This document shows positions 14,915 to 21,790 of a DNA stretch of 22,884 bases, piece by piece. Location: positions 1-22,884 of the forward strand of contig DASRJX010000151.1 of NCBI GenBank assembly GCA_035649235.1. The letters run 5' to 3'. Each line of letters opens with the position of its first letter. Positions within the stretch are counted from its first letter, which is position 1. The DNA is from DASRJX01 sp035649235. Lineage in GTDB: Bacteria; Acidobacteriota; Polarisedimenticolia; Gp22-AA2. A program made the translations under genes and the position numbers. The notes beneath the pieces were generated by a model that was given only the letters and a program-made list of their open reading frames with translations, was not told the origin of the DNA and did no database searches.

Positions 14915-16438
14915 TCAGGCGGCGGTTCGCGCCGTGCGGCCCGCCGTTGGCGCCTCGGGTGTGGCTGCGGGTACGGTGCGTCCGACCGCCCAGGCGCGGA
15001 GCGACTCGATCGATTCCCGGCAGGTGCGCGACAGCGGCACCGCGGCCTGGAGCGCCTCGAGGAGGTGCTGGTCCGCAAGCGGCGCGCGCGTCGCGAAGGC
15101 GGCATACAGGGCCGACACCACCGCAGCCTCGATCTCGGCGCCGCTGAATCCGGCGCAGGACTCGGCCAACCGGGCCAGATCGAAGCGGGCCGGATCCTGC
15201 TTGCGCCGCGACAGGTGGATGGCGAGGATCGAGCGGCGCGCCGGCGCCGACGGCAGGTCGACGAAGAAGATCTCGTCGAACCGTCCCTTGCGCAGGAGCT
15301 CCGGCGGTAGATCCTGGGCCTCGTTCGCGGTCGCCACCAGGAAGACGGGCGGGCGGCGCTCCTGCATCCACGACAGGAGGGCCCCGAGGATGCGGCGGGA
15401 CAGCCCGCCATCGGCGGCCGAGTCGCGCGACGCGAACCCCTTCTCGATCTCGTCGATCCACAGGACGCACGGCGCCATCGCTTCGGCGGCGCGCAGCGCC
15501 CGGCGCAGGTTCTTTTCCGACTCGCCGACGAACTTGTCGTACAGGGCGCCGGCGTCGAGCTGCAGGAGCGCCAGGCCCCATTCCGCCGCCACCGCTTTGG
15601 CGCACAGGCTCTTGCCGCATCCCTGGACGCCGAGCAGGAGGATCCCGCGCGGTGGCTCCAGGCCGTATTTCTTCGCGTCCGGCGTGAAGGCGGCCCCGCG
15701 CGTCTTGAGCCAGGCCTTGAGGTTCTGCAACCCTCCCACCTGCTGCAGCGTCGACTCGTGCGGATGCAGCGTGAGGACGCCGTCCCGCGCCAGGAGCTCC
15801 TGCTTGCGCTCCAGAATCGCCTGGAGGTCCTTGCGGTCGAGCCGGAGATCCTCGAGGGCGGCGCGCAGGAGCAGGCGTTGCGCCTCCTGGAGCGTCAGAC
15901 CGCGGAGGCTGTCGATGAGCCGCTCCAGCTCGGGCATCGTCAGGTCCACCTTGATGCGCCGGGGCGCCCCCAGCTCGCGCAGCGTGCGCACCGCCATGCG
16001 GCGAAGATCCGCGGCATCCGGCAAATCGAGGGTGAGGCACGCTGTGCAGGCCTGCAGGTCGGGGGGCAAGGGGATCTCCGGGGCGCACAGGATGAGCGCG
16101 CGCCGCGCCCGGGAGAACGTCTGGGCGATGTCGCGCAACGCGCGCAGGACCACGGGATCCTCGAAGTAGCGCTGCAGGTCGTGGAACAGATACACCGCGT
16201 CGGTCTGCAGCCCGGCGGCGGATCGCAGCGCCAGGACCGGCTTCTCGGTGTCGTACAGAGGGTCGCTGGTGCCGGCCCTCACCAGTCCCCGCGTCGAGCG
16301 CCACCCGAACAGAGGGAGGTCGAGGCGCACGGCCAGGTCGCGCACCAGAGCCTCGACACGCTCCTCCTCCTGCGTCTCGATGGCGATGATGGGATGGTGG
16401 GACTGGACCAGAATCTCGAGATCGCGGCTATTGTCCAC
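14915..16438 (-). CDS. Ycf46-like AAA+ ATPase
   Basis: The 507-residue product has a degenerate N-terminal ATPase-like region (residues about 1-200, LEILVQSHHPIIAIETQEE at the start) followed by a full AAA+ domain. This layout matches Ycf46 of cyanobacteria and plastids and its homologues elsewhere. The AAA+ core has Walker A GVQGCGKS (about 269-276), KFVGESEKNLRRALRAAE, Walker B VLWIDEIEKGF (about 325-335), sensor ATANEAQDLPPELLRKGRFDE with the arginine finger region, and FSGAEIEAAV (sensor 2). It could remodel a protein complex; the substrate is unknown. The start is GTG 16438 with GGGAGG just upstream. A promoter lies at 16472-16500. The C-terminal 25 residues are Ala/Thr/Arg-rich and unlike the core. 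Confidence 0.85.
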   Translation of the reverse strand: MDNSRDLEILVQSHHPIIAIETQEEERVEALVRDLAVRLDLPLFGWRSTRGLVRAGTSDPLYDTEKPVLALRSAAGLQTDAVYLFHDLQRYFEDPVVLRALRDIAQTFSRARRALILCAPEIPLPPDLQACTACLTLDLPDAADLRRMAVRTLRELGAPRRIKVDLTMPELERLIDSLRGLTLQEAQRLLLRAALEDLRLDRKDLQAILERKQELLARDGVLTLHPHESTLQQVGGLQNLKAWLKTRGAAFTPDAKKYGLEPPRGILLLGVQGCGKSLCAKAVAAEWGLALLQLDAGALYDKFVGESEKNLRRALRAAEAMAPCVLWIDEIEKGFASRDSAADGGLSRRILGALLSWMQERRPPVFLVATANEAQDLPPELLRKGRFDEIFFVDLPSAPARRSILAIHLSRRKQDPARFDLARLAESCAGFSGAEIEAAVVSALYAAFATRAPLADQHLLEALQAAVPLSRTCRESIESLRAWAVGRTVPAATPEAPTAGRTARTAA

Positions 16439-16471
16439 GGCCCTCCCCCCAACCTTGAGGTGGACCTCCCC

Positions 16472-16500
16472 AATCTAAGTTCGCGATCCCGCGTGAGCAA
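16472..16500 (-). promoter_or_regulatory. Promoter for the Ycf46-like AAA+ gene
   Basis: On the - strand TTGCTC (16500-16495), 17-nt spacer, TAGATT (16477-16472). Transcription would begin near 16465, about 27 nt before the GTG at 16438. It sits in the 121-nt gap after the patatin stop, so this gene has its own promoter. Confidence 0.5.
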
Positions 16501-16559
16501 GGCGGGTGACGGGACGGCCGGATCTGCGGTCGCGGCCGAAGACTGCTGAGACGTCCGGG

Positions 16560-17720
16560 TTAGCCCGCGGGCGCCGCGCGCGCGGGCTCCGCCGGTGAGA
16601 AGTCCCAGGGATCGTCCTCGCGCAGGCGATCGAGCGAGACCTCGATGCCGCAGCCGGCGAACGCTGCCCGGACGATGTCGAAGCGGGACCGGAGCAGCGC
16701 GGCCGTCGACCGGTAGCCGTACTCGAGCATGCCGACCCGCGAACCGTAGTTGAGGAGGTTCTCCATGAACAGGACCGCGTCGCGCAGCGACGGCTCGATG
16801 AGGAAGAGCCGCGCGTCGGGATAGAGGGTGCGGTAGCGGTCCAGTCCCAGGAGCAGGCGCTGGCGAGCCGAGATCCGCTGCGCCTGATCGACTACGAAGG
16901 AGACCCCCTTCTCCCGCAGGCGGGCGCAATGCCCGGTGAAGGTGGGAATGCACACGACCCCTTCCTCGTTGCGGATCGGGATGACCGGGTTCACCAGCAC
17001 CACGAAGCGCGACCCGCGCTCGAGCGGCAGGTCGAGATGGGCCACCGGCCCGACGCCGCCGTCCACGAAGTCGAGCCCGCGAACCGAGACGGGCTGGAAG
17101 TAGAGCGGCAGGGCCGAGGAGGCGGCGATGGCGAGCGAGATCGGCACGTCCCGCCAGCCGGGCGCGCCGAACAGGACCCGATCGCCGGTGTCGAGGTGGA
17201 TGGCTGGGATGTAGAGCTCGCGCCGGATCTCCTCGAAGCTGTCGGAGGAGCCCGGCCGGGTCATCAGGCGGTGCAGATAGGCCTGATAGCGGTCGAGCCC
17301 GTAGATCCCCGGTGGCAGGTACTCCTCGAGGGTGTAGACGAGCTGCGAGACCGTGGCCAGCCGAGGGTGGCGGCGGAAGTGTCGGAACAGCGCCGGCATG
17401 GCGCGCAGGGCCCTCCAGAACGCCTTGCGCATCTCGCCCCAGTCGATCTGCACGATGTCCTGCTGGCGGAAGTTGAGCAGGCTGTCGGAGTTGTGCACGA
17501 TCGCGCGGCCCACGTCGCCGGGAGTCACGCCGCTCGCGAGGAGGGCGGCGACGACGGCGCCGCCGCTCGTCCCGACGTAGATGTCGAAGTCATTCACCGT
17601 GAACCCACGGCCCATGAAGTCGTCGAGAGCGGCCAGGGCGCCGAACTCGTACATCGCCCCGGTGATTCCGCCGCCGCACAGGACGAGACTGAGAGGCCCG
17701 CCCGGCGGCGTCGCGCTCAC
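16560..17720 (-). CDS. Patatin-like phospholipase
   Basis: This 386-residue protein has the patatin fold of serine lipid acyl hydrolases. The glycine-rich oxyanion loop is LVLCGGGITGAMYEFGALAAL (residues about 12-32). The nucleophile elbow is YVGTSGGAVVAALLASG with Ser52 in G-T-S-G-G. The catalytic Asp is in FVDGGVGPVAHLDLP (Asp220), completing the Ser-Asp dyad. Between them come EEIRRELYIPAIHLDTGD and ISLAIAASSALPLYFQPV, usual for the family. It has no signal peptide, so it is likely cytoplasmic or membrane-peripheral. GTG 17720 overlaps the stop of the preceding gene by 4 nt (GTGA), so it is translated as the third gene of the pyrF unit. The C-terminus (after about 365) is Pro/Ala-rich. The substrate is not predictable. 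Confidence 0.9.
   Translation of the reverse strand: MSATPPGGPLSLVLCGGGITGAMYEFGALAALDDFMGRGFTVNDFDIYVGTSGGAVVAALLASGVTPGDVGRAIVHNSDSLLNFRQQDIVQIDWGEMRKAFWRALRAMPALFRHFRRHPRLATVSQLVYTLEEYLPPGIYGLDRYQAYLHRLMTRPGSSDSFEEIRRELYIPAIHLDTGDRVLFGAPGWRDVPISLAIAASSALPLYFQPVSVRGLDFVDGGVGPVAHLDLPLERGSRFVVLVNPVIPIRNEEGVVCIPTFTGHCARLREKGVSFVVDQAQRISARQRLLLGLDRYRTLYPDARLFLIEPSLRDAVLFMENLLNYGSRVGMLEYGYRSTAALLRSRFDIVRAAFAGCGIEVSLDRLREDDPWDFSPAEPARAAPAG
16562..16588 (-). terminator. Possible hairpin at the 3' end of the patatin gene
   Basis: AGCCCGCG (16562-16569) and CGCGGGCT (16581-16588) form an 8-bp stem just inside the coding end. There is no T tract, and the composition alone could produce it. It is listed because it ends the pyrF unit before the next promoter. 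Confidence 0.25.
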
Positions 17721-18613
17721 CGCGGCGCCTCCACGGCCGGGGTCTGCGGATCGAGCCGGACCTTCCAGGCCTGATCGAGATGGAATCCGAGCATCCGGCT
17801 CCCCGTGATCTTCGTGTGCGCCTCGAGCACCAGGCGCACCGCGCCGTCCTGCGGGACATCGATGCGGATCGCGTCGGCGGCGAGAAGGCGCCAGGCGCCC
17901 GATCCGGCCTGCTTGCCGGCGAGTCCCACGAGCAGCGCGTGGCCGCCGGCTTTCAATGAGACGGGCCCGGCCGGCTCGCGGCTCAGGAGGATGACGTCGA
18001 ATCCCTTCACCCGTCCGGGCGAGCCTCCCGGCCGGAACAGGAGCACCTCGTGCCGCGGAGCCTCCGGCAACGGCGTGTGCGAGTCCCAGTGATCGGGGAC
18101 GTGATCGCCCGAGGTGCACAGGATCGCGAGCGCGAGGTCGGTGACCGTGCCGATCTCGGCGCCTTCGGGGCGGGGCGCTCCCTTCGGGAGCGAAGTGATC
18201 GCCAGGATCGGGTCGGCGGGCCGGTCCTCTCCTGGCACGGTCGTCTCGAACGCGAGCGTCAGGCGTCCCGTCGGCTCCGGAGCCGCGGCAGCGGCGCCGC
18301 CCGCCTCGCGGCCCTGCGTATCCGGCGGAGACGGGCCGGTCTCGCGAGGGCGCGGCATCGCGGCCTGCCGGCGGCGCATCGCCTCGATGATCGACGGCCG
18401 CACGCCGACCCTCGCCAGCTCTTCCACCACGCCCGGCGAAAGATCGAAGTCGACGGAGCGTGACTCGATCTCGCGCAGGATCGTCTTCTCGGCCGTGCCG
18501 TAGGTGACGAGCCGCACGATGTCCTCGTTGGTGAGCGGGGCGGGCGCTGCGGCCAGCGTCAGAAGGACGCACGGCGCCGCGACAGTCCACCGCGTGCGGA
18601 GGCGCGGGATCAT
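17717..18613 (-). CDS. Secreted protein with LTNEDI-type N-terminal module, function unknown
   Basis: The 298-residue product starts with a short basic segment and a hydrophobic signal (RLRTRWTVAAPCVLLTLAAA). Residues about 26-86 read LTNEDIVRLVTYGTAEKTIL, then SVDFDLSPGVVEELARVGV and SIIEAMRRR. This helical module is seen at the N-terminus of many secreted proteins of Acidobacteria and related groups, where its role is unknown. A Pro/Ala/Gly linker (about 88-115) follows, then a beta-rich domain (about 116-290) I do not recognise. The ATG at 18613 overlaps the pyrF stop by 4 nt (ATGA), and its own stop overlaps the patatin GTG by 4 nt. It therefore sits translationally coupled between pyrF and a lipase gene; a functional link is not evident. 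The start is well fixed by this overlap. Confidence 0.75.
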   Translation of the reverse strand: MIPRLRTRWTVAAPCVLLTLAAAPAPLTNEDIVRLVTYGTAEKTILREIESRSVDFDLSPGVVEELARVGVRPSIIEAMRRRQAAMPRPRETGPSPPDTQGREAGGAAAAAPEPTGRLTLAFETTVPGEDRPADPILAITSLPKGAPRPEGAEIGTVTDLALAILCTSGDHVPDHWDSHTPLPEAPRHEVLLFRPGGSPGRVKGFDVILLSREPAGPVSLKAGGHALLVGLAGKQAGSGAWRLLAADAIRIDVPQDGAVRLVLEAHTKITGSRMLGFHLDQAWKVRLDPQTPAVEAPR

Positions 18614-19326
18614 CGCCCTTCGATCTGCAGGAGGATCGTCTCCGCGGCCTCGAGCGGATCGCGGGCCGAGAGGATGGGCCGGCCGGCGACGATGTAATCG
18701 GCGCCGGCGGCGACCGCCTCGCGCGGAGTCAGGGTCCGCGCCTGGTCCTGCGATTCCCCGCCGGCGAGCCGGACCCCGGGAGTGACGATGGTCATCTCCG
18801 GGCCCAGCACGGCCCGCAGCCGGCCCACTTCTCTCGGCGAGGCCACGACGCCGTCCAGGCCCGCCTGGCCTGCCATCTCCGCCAGGGCGACCACCTGCTC
18901 CTCGAGGGACCGCGTCACGCCGACCGACGCGAGATCCTGCTGCGCCAGGCTCGTGAGGACGGTCACGCCGAGGATGCGCGGCCGGGGCGTGCCGTGGATC
19001 TCGCAGTGCGCCGTGACCTCGTCGGCCACGCGCCGGGCCATGAGGGGCCCTCCGGAGAGGTGGATCGTGAACATGCCGACGCCGAGGCGCGCCGCCTCGA
19101 CGGCGGCGCGGGCGGCCGTATTCGGGATGTCGTGCAGCTTGAGGTCGAGAAAGATCTGCGCGCCTGCCCGGAGCAGGTCGCGTACCAGGTCGGGGCCGCA
19201 GGCGGTGAACAGCTCCAGCCCGATCTTGTAGTGCCGGACCTTCGGCCGCAGGGCGGCGCACAGGGCCAGGGCGGCCTCGCGTGAGTTCACGTCGAGCGCC
19301 ACGATGAGTCGATCAGCCGCGCTCAT
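18610..19326 (-). CDS. pyrF: Orotidine 5'-phosphate decarboxylase
   Basis: PyrF converts OMP to UMP, the last step of de novo UMP synthesis. The 238-residue TIM-barrel protein has RLIVALDVNSREAA at the start, the catalytic loop FLDLKLHDIPNT (Asp61, Lys63, Asp66), and TIVTPGVRLAGGESQDQART and YIVAGRPILSARDPLEAAE at the phosphate-binding end. Length matches the bacterial group I enzymes. The ATG at 19326 is chosen over a GTG at 19341 because the -10 element overlaps the latter codon region; the mRNA would start at or next to this ATG. It is the first gene of a unit with two non-pyrimidine genes overlapping by 4 nt. pyrD and pyrK lie about 0.6 kb away in a separate unit. Confidence 0.95.
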   Translation of the reverse strand: MSAADRLIVALDVNSREAALALCAALRPKVRHYKIGLELFTACGPDLVRDLLRAGAQIFLDLKLHDIPNTAARAAVEAARLGVGMFTIHLSGGPLMARRVADEVTAHCEIHGTPRPRILGVTVLTSLAQQDLASVGVTRSLEEQVVALAEMAGQAGLDGVVASPREVGRLRAVLGPEMTIVTPGVRLAGGESQDQARTLTPREAVAAGADYIVAGRPILSARDPLEAAETILLQIEGR

Positions 19327-19333
19327 GGGGCGG

Positions 19334-19363
19334 ATTCTCACAGAAAGCGCCGCTCCCTGGCAA
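19334..19363 (-). promoter_or_regulatory. pyrF promoter, predicted leaderless
   Basis: On the - strand TTGCCA (19363-19358), 18-nt spacer, GAGAAT (19339-19334). Only 7 nt separate the -10 from the ATG at 19326, so transcription should start at or next to the start codon. No Shine-Dalgarno sequence is seen before the ATG, in agreement. Confidence 0.55.
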
Positions 19364-19366
19364 TCC

Positions 19367-19395
19367 TTGACCGGGCCGGCGCCGCGTCCGATAAT
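19367..19395 (+). promoter_or_regulatory. Promoter for the thioredoxin-like gene
   Basis: TTGACC (19367-19372), 17-nt spacer, GATAAT (19390-19395). The start would lie near 19402, about 47 nt before the ATG at 19449. Its -35 is back-to-back with the pyrF -35, 3 bp apart. Confidence 0.62.
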
Positions 19396-19448
19396 CCTCC
19401 GCCGGCCCGGCGATTCTCCCGCGGGCGCCGGCGCGAGGAGGCGCGGGG

Positions 19449-19949
19449 ATGCGGCGGTTGACGGCGGGTGTGGCCCTGCTGGGCGCGGCGTTTCTCGGAG
19501 CGGCCTGCGGCTTGAACCAGGCCAGGACCGGCAAGGCCGATCTCGAAGTCATCACGCACGGCCAGGAGGTCGAAGTGACGGAGCACCTCGCGGCCGGCAA
19601 GTACACCGTGATTGACTTCTACGCCGCCTGGTGCCCGCCGTGCAGGGTCGTCGGTCCGGCCCTGGAGCGCCTCGCCGGAGCGCAGTCGGACCGCCTGGCG
19701 GTGCGCAAGGTCGACATCGTCGACTGGACGATGCCGGTCGCGGAGCAGTACGGCATCGAGTCGCTGCCCCACCTGATGCTCTACGGCCCCGACGGCCGCA
19801 GGCTGGCGAACGGAGACGAGGTCTACGGCGAACTCCTCAAGCTGTTCGGGGATACGGCCCGCGAGCTGGTCGAGGCGGGCACGGCCGCCGGGGCCGACAC
19901 GCCTCCGGGCGATCCCGCGGTGGACGCCGAGGGAAACCAGGTCCTCTGA
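19449..19949 (+). CDS. Exported thioredoxin-like protein, possible lipoprotein
   Basis: The 166-residue product has an export signal (MRRLTAGVALLGAAFLGAAC) whose Cys20 may be a lipidation site, although the lipobox is imperfect (Gly at -3). A thioredoxin fold follows: YTVIDFYAAWCPPCRVVGPAL with the redox pair Cys62/Cys65, KVDIVDW, and the cis-proline region YGIESLPHLMLYGPDGR. It would act outside the cytoplasm, for example in thiol reduction or cytochrome maturation; no ccm or dsb genes are near. The last 30 residues are Gly/Ala/Asp/Pro-rich and probably disordered. AGGAGG (about 19436-19441) precedes the ATG at 19449. It is divergent from pyrF and convergent with pyrD, separated from the latter by 13 nt. 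Confidence 0.85.
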   Translation: MRRLTAGVALLGAAFLGAACGLNQARTGKADLEVITHGQEVEVTEHLAAGKYTVIDFYAAWCPPCRVVGPALERLAGAQSDRLAVRKVDIVDWTMPVAEQYGIESLPHLMLYGPDGRRLANGDEVYGELLKLFGDTARELVEAGTAAGADTPPGDPAVDAEGNQVL

Positions 19950-19962
19950 CGGCGGCCCGCGA

Positions 19963-20931
19963 TCAGCCCGCCACCGCGCCGCGCTCCGGGCCGGCCGGGA
20001 GCCGCAGCGTGCCGACGAGGTCCCGCACCGCGGCCACGCCGCGCTTGCGGCACCAGTCCCGGATGTCCTGGGCCACCCGCAGCGGCGCCGCCGGCTCGAC
20101 GAAGTTGGCCGTCCCGATCTGCACCGCAGAGCTCCCGGCCACCATGAACTCGAGCGCGTCGCGGGCGGACGCGATCCCTCCCATGCCGATGATCGGCAGG
20201 TCGACCTCGCGGAACACGCGGTGCACCATGTACAGCGCCAGGGGCTTGATGGCCGGGCCGGACAGACCGCCCACGACGTTGTCGAGCACCGGACGGCGGG
20301 AGTCCAGGTCGATGGCCATGCCGAGGAAGGTGTTGACGAGTGACAGGATGTCCGCCCCACCGTCGCGGGCGGCGCGGCCGGCCTCGGCGATGTCCGTGAT
20401 GTTGGGCGTCAGCTTGACGATGAGCGGCAGGTCGGGGGCCGCGCGGCGGACCGCCTGCACGACCTCCCGGATGACCGCCGGGGAGGTGCCGAACGCCATG
20501 CCACCGCGCTCGGTGTTGGGACAGGAGAGGTTCAGCTCGAGCGCGTGCAGGCCAGCGGCACCGTTGAGACGGCGGGCGACGGCGACGTACTCGTCCTGGG
20601 TCTCGCCGAACACGTTCGCGATCACCTTCGTGTCCCGGCCGCGCAACGCCGGCAGCTTCTCGTCCAGGAAGGCCTCCACGCCGACGTTGGCCAGCCCGAT
20701 GGCGTTGAGCATGCCGCAGGCCGTCTCGCAGGTGCGCGGCGCGGCGTTGCCCCGCCGCGGCCGGAGAGACAGCCCCTTGGTGACGAACCCGCCGAGGGCT
20801 GCGAGATCGAAATAGGCATCGAACTCGGTGCCGTAGCCGAAGGTGCCGCTGGCCGCCAGGACCGGGTTCTTCAGCTCGAGAGGGCCGAGGCGGACGGCCA
20901 CGTCGACGTTCTTCGGAGCCGGGCGGCTCAC
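19963..20931 (-). CDS. pyrD: Dihydroorotate dehydrogenase catalytic subunit (class 1B)
   Basis: PyrD oxidises dihydroorotate to orotate with FMN. In class 1B the electrons pass to PyrK and then to NAD+. The 322-residue product has LKNPVLAASGTFGYGTE, VTKGLSLRPRRGN, and the active loop ALELNLSCPNTERGG with the catalytic Cys of class 1 enzymes. LIVKLTPNITDIAEAG, VVGGLSGPAIKPLAL, IIGMGGIASARDALEFM and AVQIGTANF bind FMN. The Cys base (rather than the Ser of class 2) and the adjacent pyrK both support class 1B. GTG 20931 overlaps the pyrK stop by 4 nt (GTGA). The last 20 residues extend past the family core. Confidence 0.95.
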   Translation of the reverse strand: MSRPAPKNVDVAVRLGPLELKNPVLAASGTFGYGTEFDAYFDLAALGGFVTKGLSLRPRRGNAAPRTCETACGMLNAIGLANVGVEAFLDEKLPALRGRDTKVIANVFGETQDEYVAVARRLNGAAGLHALELNLSCPNTERGGMAFGTSPAVIREVVQAVRRAAPDLPLIVKLTPNITDIAEAGRAARDGGADILSLVNTFLGMAIDLDSRRPVLDNVVGGLSGPAIKPLALYMVHRVFREVDLPIIGMGGIASARDALEFMVAGSSAVQIGTANFVEPAAPLRVAQDIRDWCRKRGVAAVRDLVGTLRLPAGPERGAVAG

Positions 20932-21737
20932 AGGCGCACCTCGCCGGCTGCGAACACCGGACCCTCGGTGCAGACGCGGCGGTAGATCGGCCCGGCCGCG
21001 TCACCCGGACAGGCGACCACGCACCCGAGGCAGACACCGATCCCGCACGGCATCTGGGATTCGAGCGCCAGCTGGCAGGACGCTCCCGTCTCCAGAGCCA
21101 GAGCCCCGACGGCGCGCAGCATCGGGGTCGGCCCGCAGGCGTAGATCTCGGGTCGGGGGCCCGAGCCGCGCAGCAGCGGTTCGAGGAGCGCCGTGACGAA
21201 GCCCTTCGTCCCGCGCGAGCCGTCCTCCGTGGCGAGACGCACGACGACGCCCCGCGAGCGGAACATCTGGAGCGCGACGAGGTCACGCGCCGAGCGCGCG
21301 CCGTAGAGCAGGACGGGACGCACGCCCCGGCGCCGCAAGGCGTCGACCAGGAACGGGAAGATGGCGATGCCGACGCCTCCGGCCACGAGCAGCGCCGGCG
21401 CGGCGGTCCCGCCGCGGCGCGGGGCGGGCAGACGGAAGCCGTTCCCGAGCGGGCCGAGGGTCGCCAGGCGCCCTCCCACGCGCTGGCGCGACAGCCGCTG
21501 CGTCCCCTCGCCGACGACCTTGTAGAGGATCGCCACGCGCCGGCGCGATCCCCCCGGGACGCGGCAGACGCTCATTGGACGTCGCAGCAGCGGATCGCGT
21601 CCCTCGTGCACCTGCAGCATCACGAACTGCCCGGGACGCGCCGCGCGCGCGATGCGCGGGGCCTCGAGGGTCATCAGGAAATGATTCGGAGCGATGGCGT
21701 CGTGGGCGAGGATCCGGGCGGCGAGGTCGACCGGCAT
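20928..21737 (-). CDS. pyrK: Dihydroorotate dehydrogenase electron transfer subunit
   Basis: PyrK is the FAD and [2Fe-2S] subunit that links PyrD to NAD+. The 269-residue product has the FAD-binding barrel (PGQFVMLQVHEGRDPLLRRP with the R-P-x-S motif continuing MSVCRV), the NAD-binding half (LLVAGGVGIAIFPFLVDAL, IYACGPTPML), and the cluster motif MPCGIGVCLGCVV followed by a fourth Cys in YRRVCTEGPVF, giving C-x4-C-x2-C-x16-C. The ATG at 21737 is chosen over upstream candidates because a TATAGT element ends 10 nt before it. The overlap with pyrD means coupled translation of both subunits. Confidence 0.95.
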   Translation of the reverse strand: MPVDLAARILAHDAIAPNHFLMTLEAPRIARAARPGQFVMLQVHEGRDPLLRRPMSVCRVPGGSRRRVAILYKVVGEGTQRLSRQRVGGRLATLGPLGNGFRLPAPRRGGTAAPALLVAGGVGIAIFPFLVDALRRRGVRPVLLYGARSARDLVALQMFRSRGVVVRLATEDGSRGTKGFVTALLEPLLRGSGPRPEIYACGPTPMLRAVGALALETGASCQLALESQMPCGIGVCLGCVVACPGDAAGPIYRRVCTEGPVFAAGEVRL

Positions 21738-21747
21738 GTGGACGCGG

Positions 21748-21756
21748 ACTATACCA
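21748..21756 (-). promoter_or_regulatory. pyrK promoter with extended -10, predicted leaderless
   Basis: On the - strand TGG-TATAGT (21756-21748). The -10 ends 10 nt before the pyrK ATG at 21737, and no Shine-Dalgarno sequence intervenes, so a very short or absent leader is expected. No clear -35 is seen. Confidence 0.5.
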
Positions 21757-21773
21757 TACGGTGCCGGCCGGCG

Positions 21774-21782
21774 TGCTACCAT
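21774..21782 (+). promoter_or_regulatory. Extended -10 for the phosphodiesterase-like gene, predicted leaderless
   Basis: TGC-TACCAT (21774-21782) followed by CCGCGC and the GTG at 21791. Only 8 nt separate the -10 from the start codon. It is divergent from the pyrK -10 by about 18 bp. Confidence 0.45.
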
Positions 21783-21790
21783 CCGCGCGC

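Noticed and set aside
16560..18590. A single 676-residue fusion of an N-terminal region with patatin
   Set aside because: The upstream part of that frame (above 17720) is a shadow of the secreted LTNEDI gene; the patatin start at GTG 17720 with a 4-nt overlap explains the data better.
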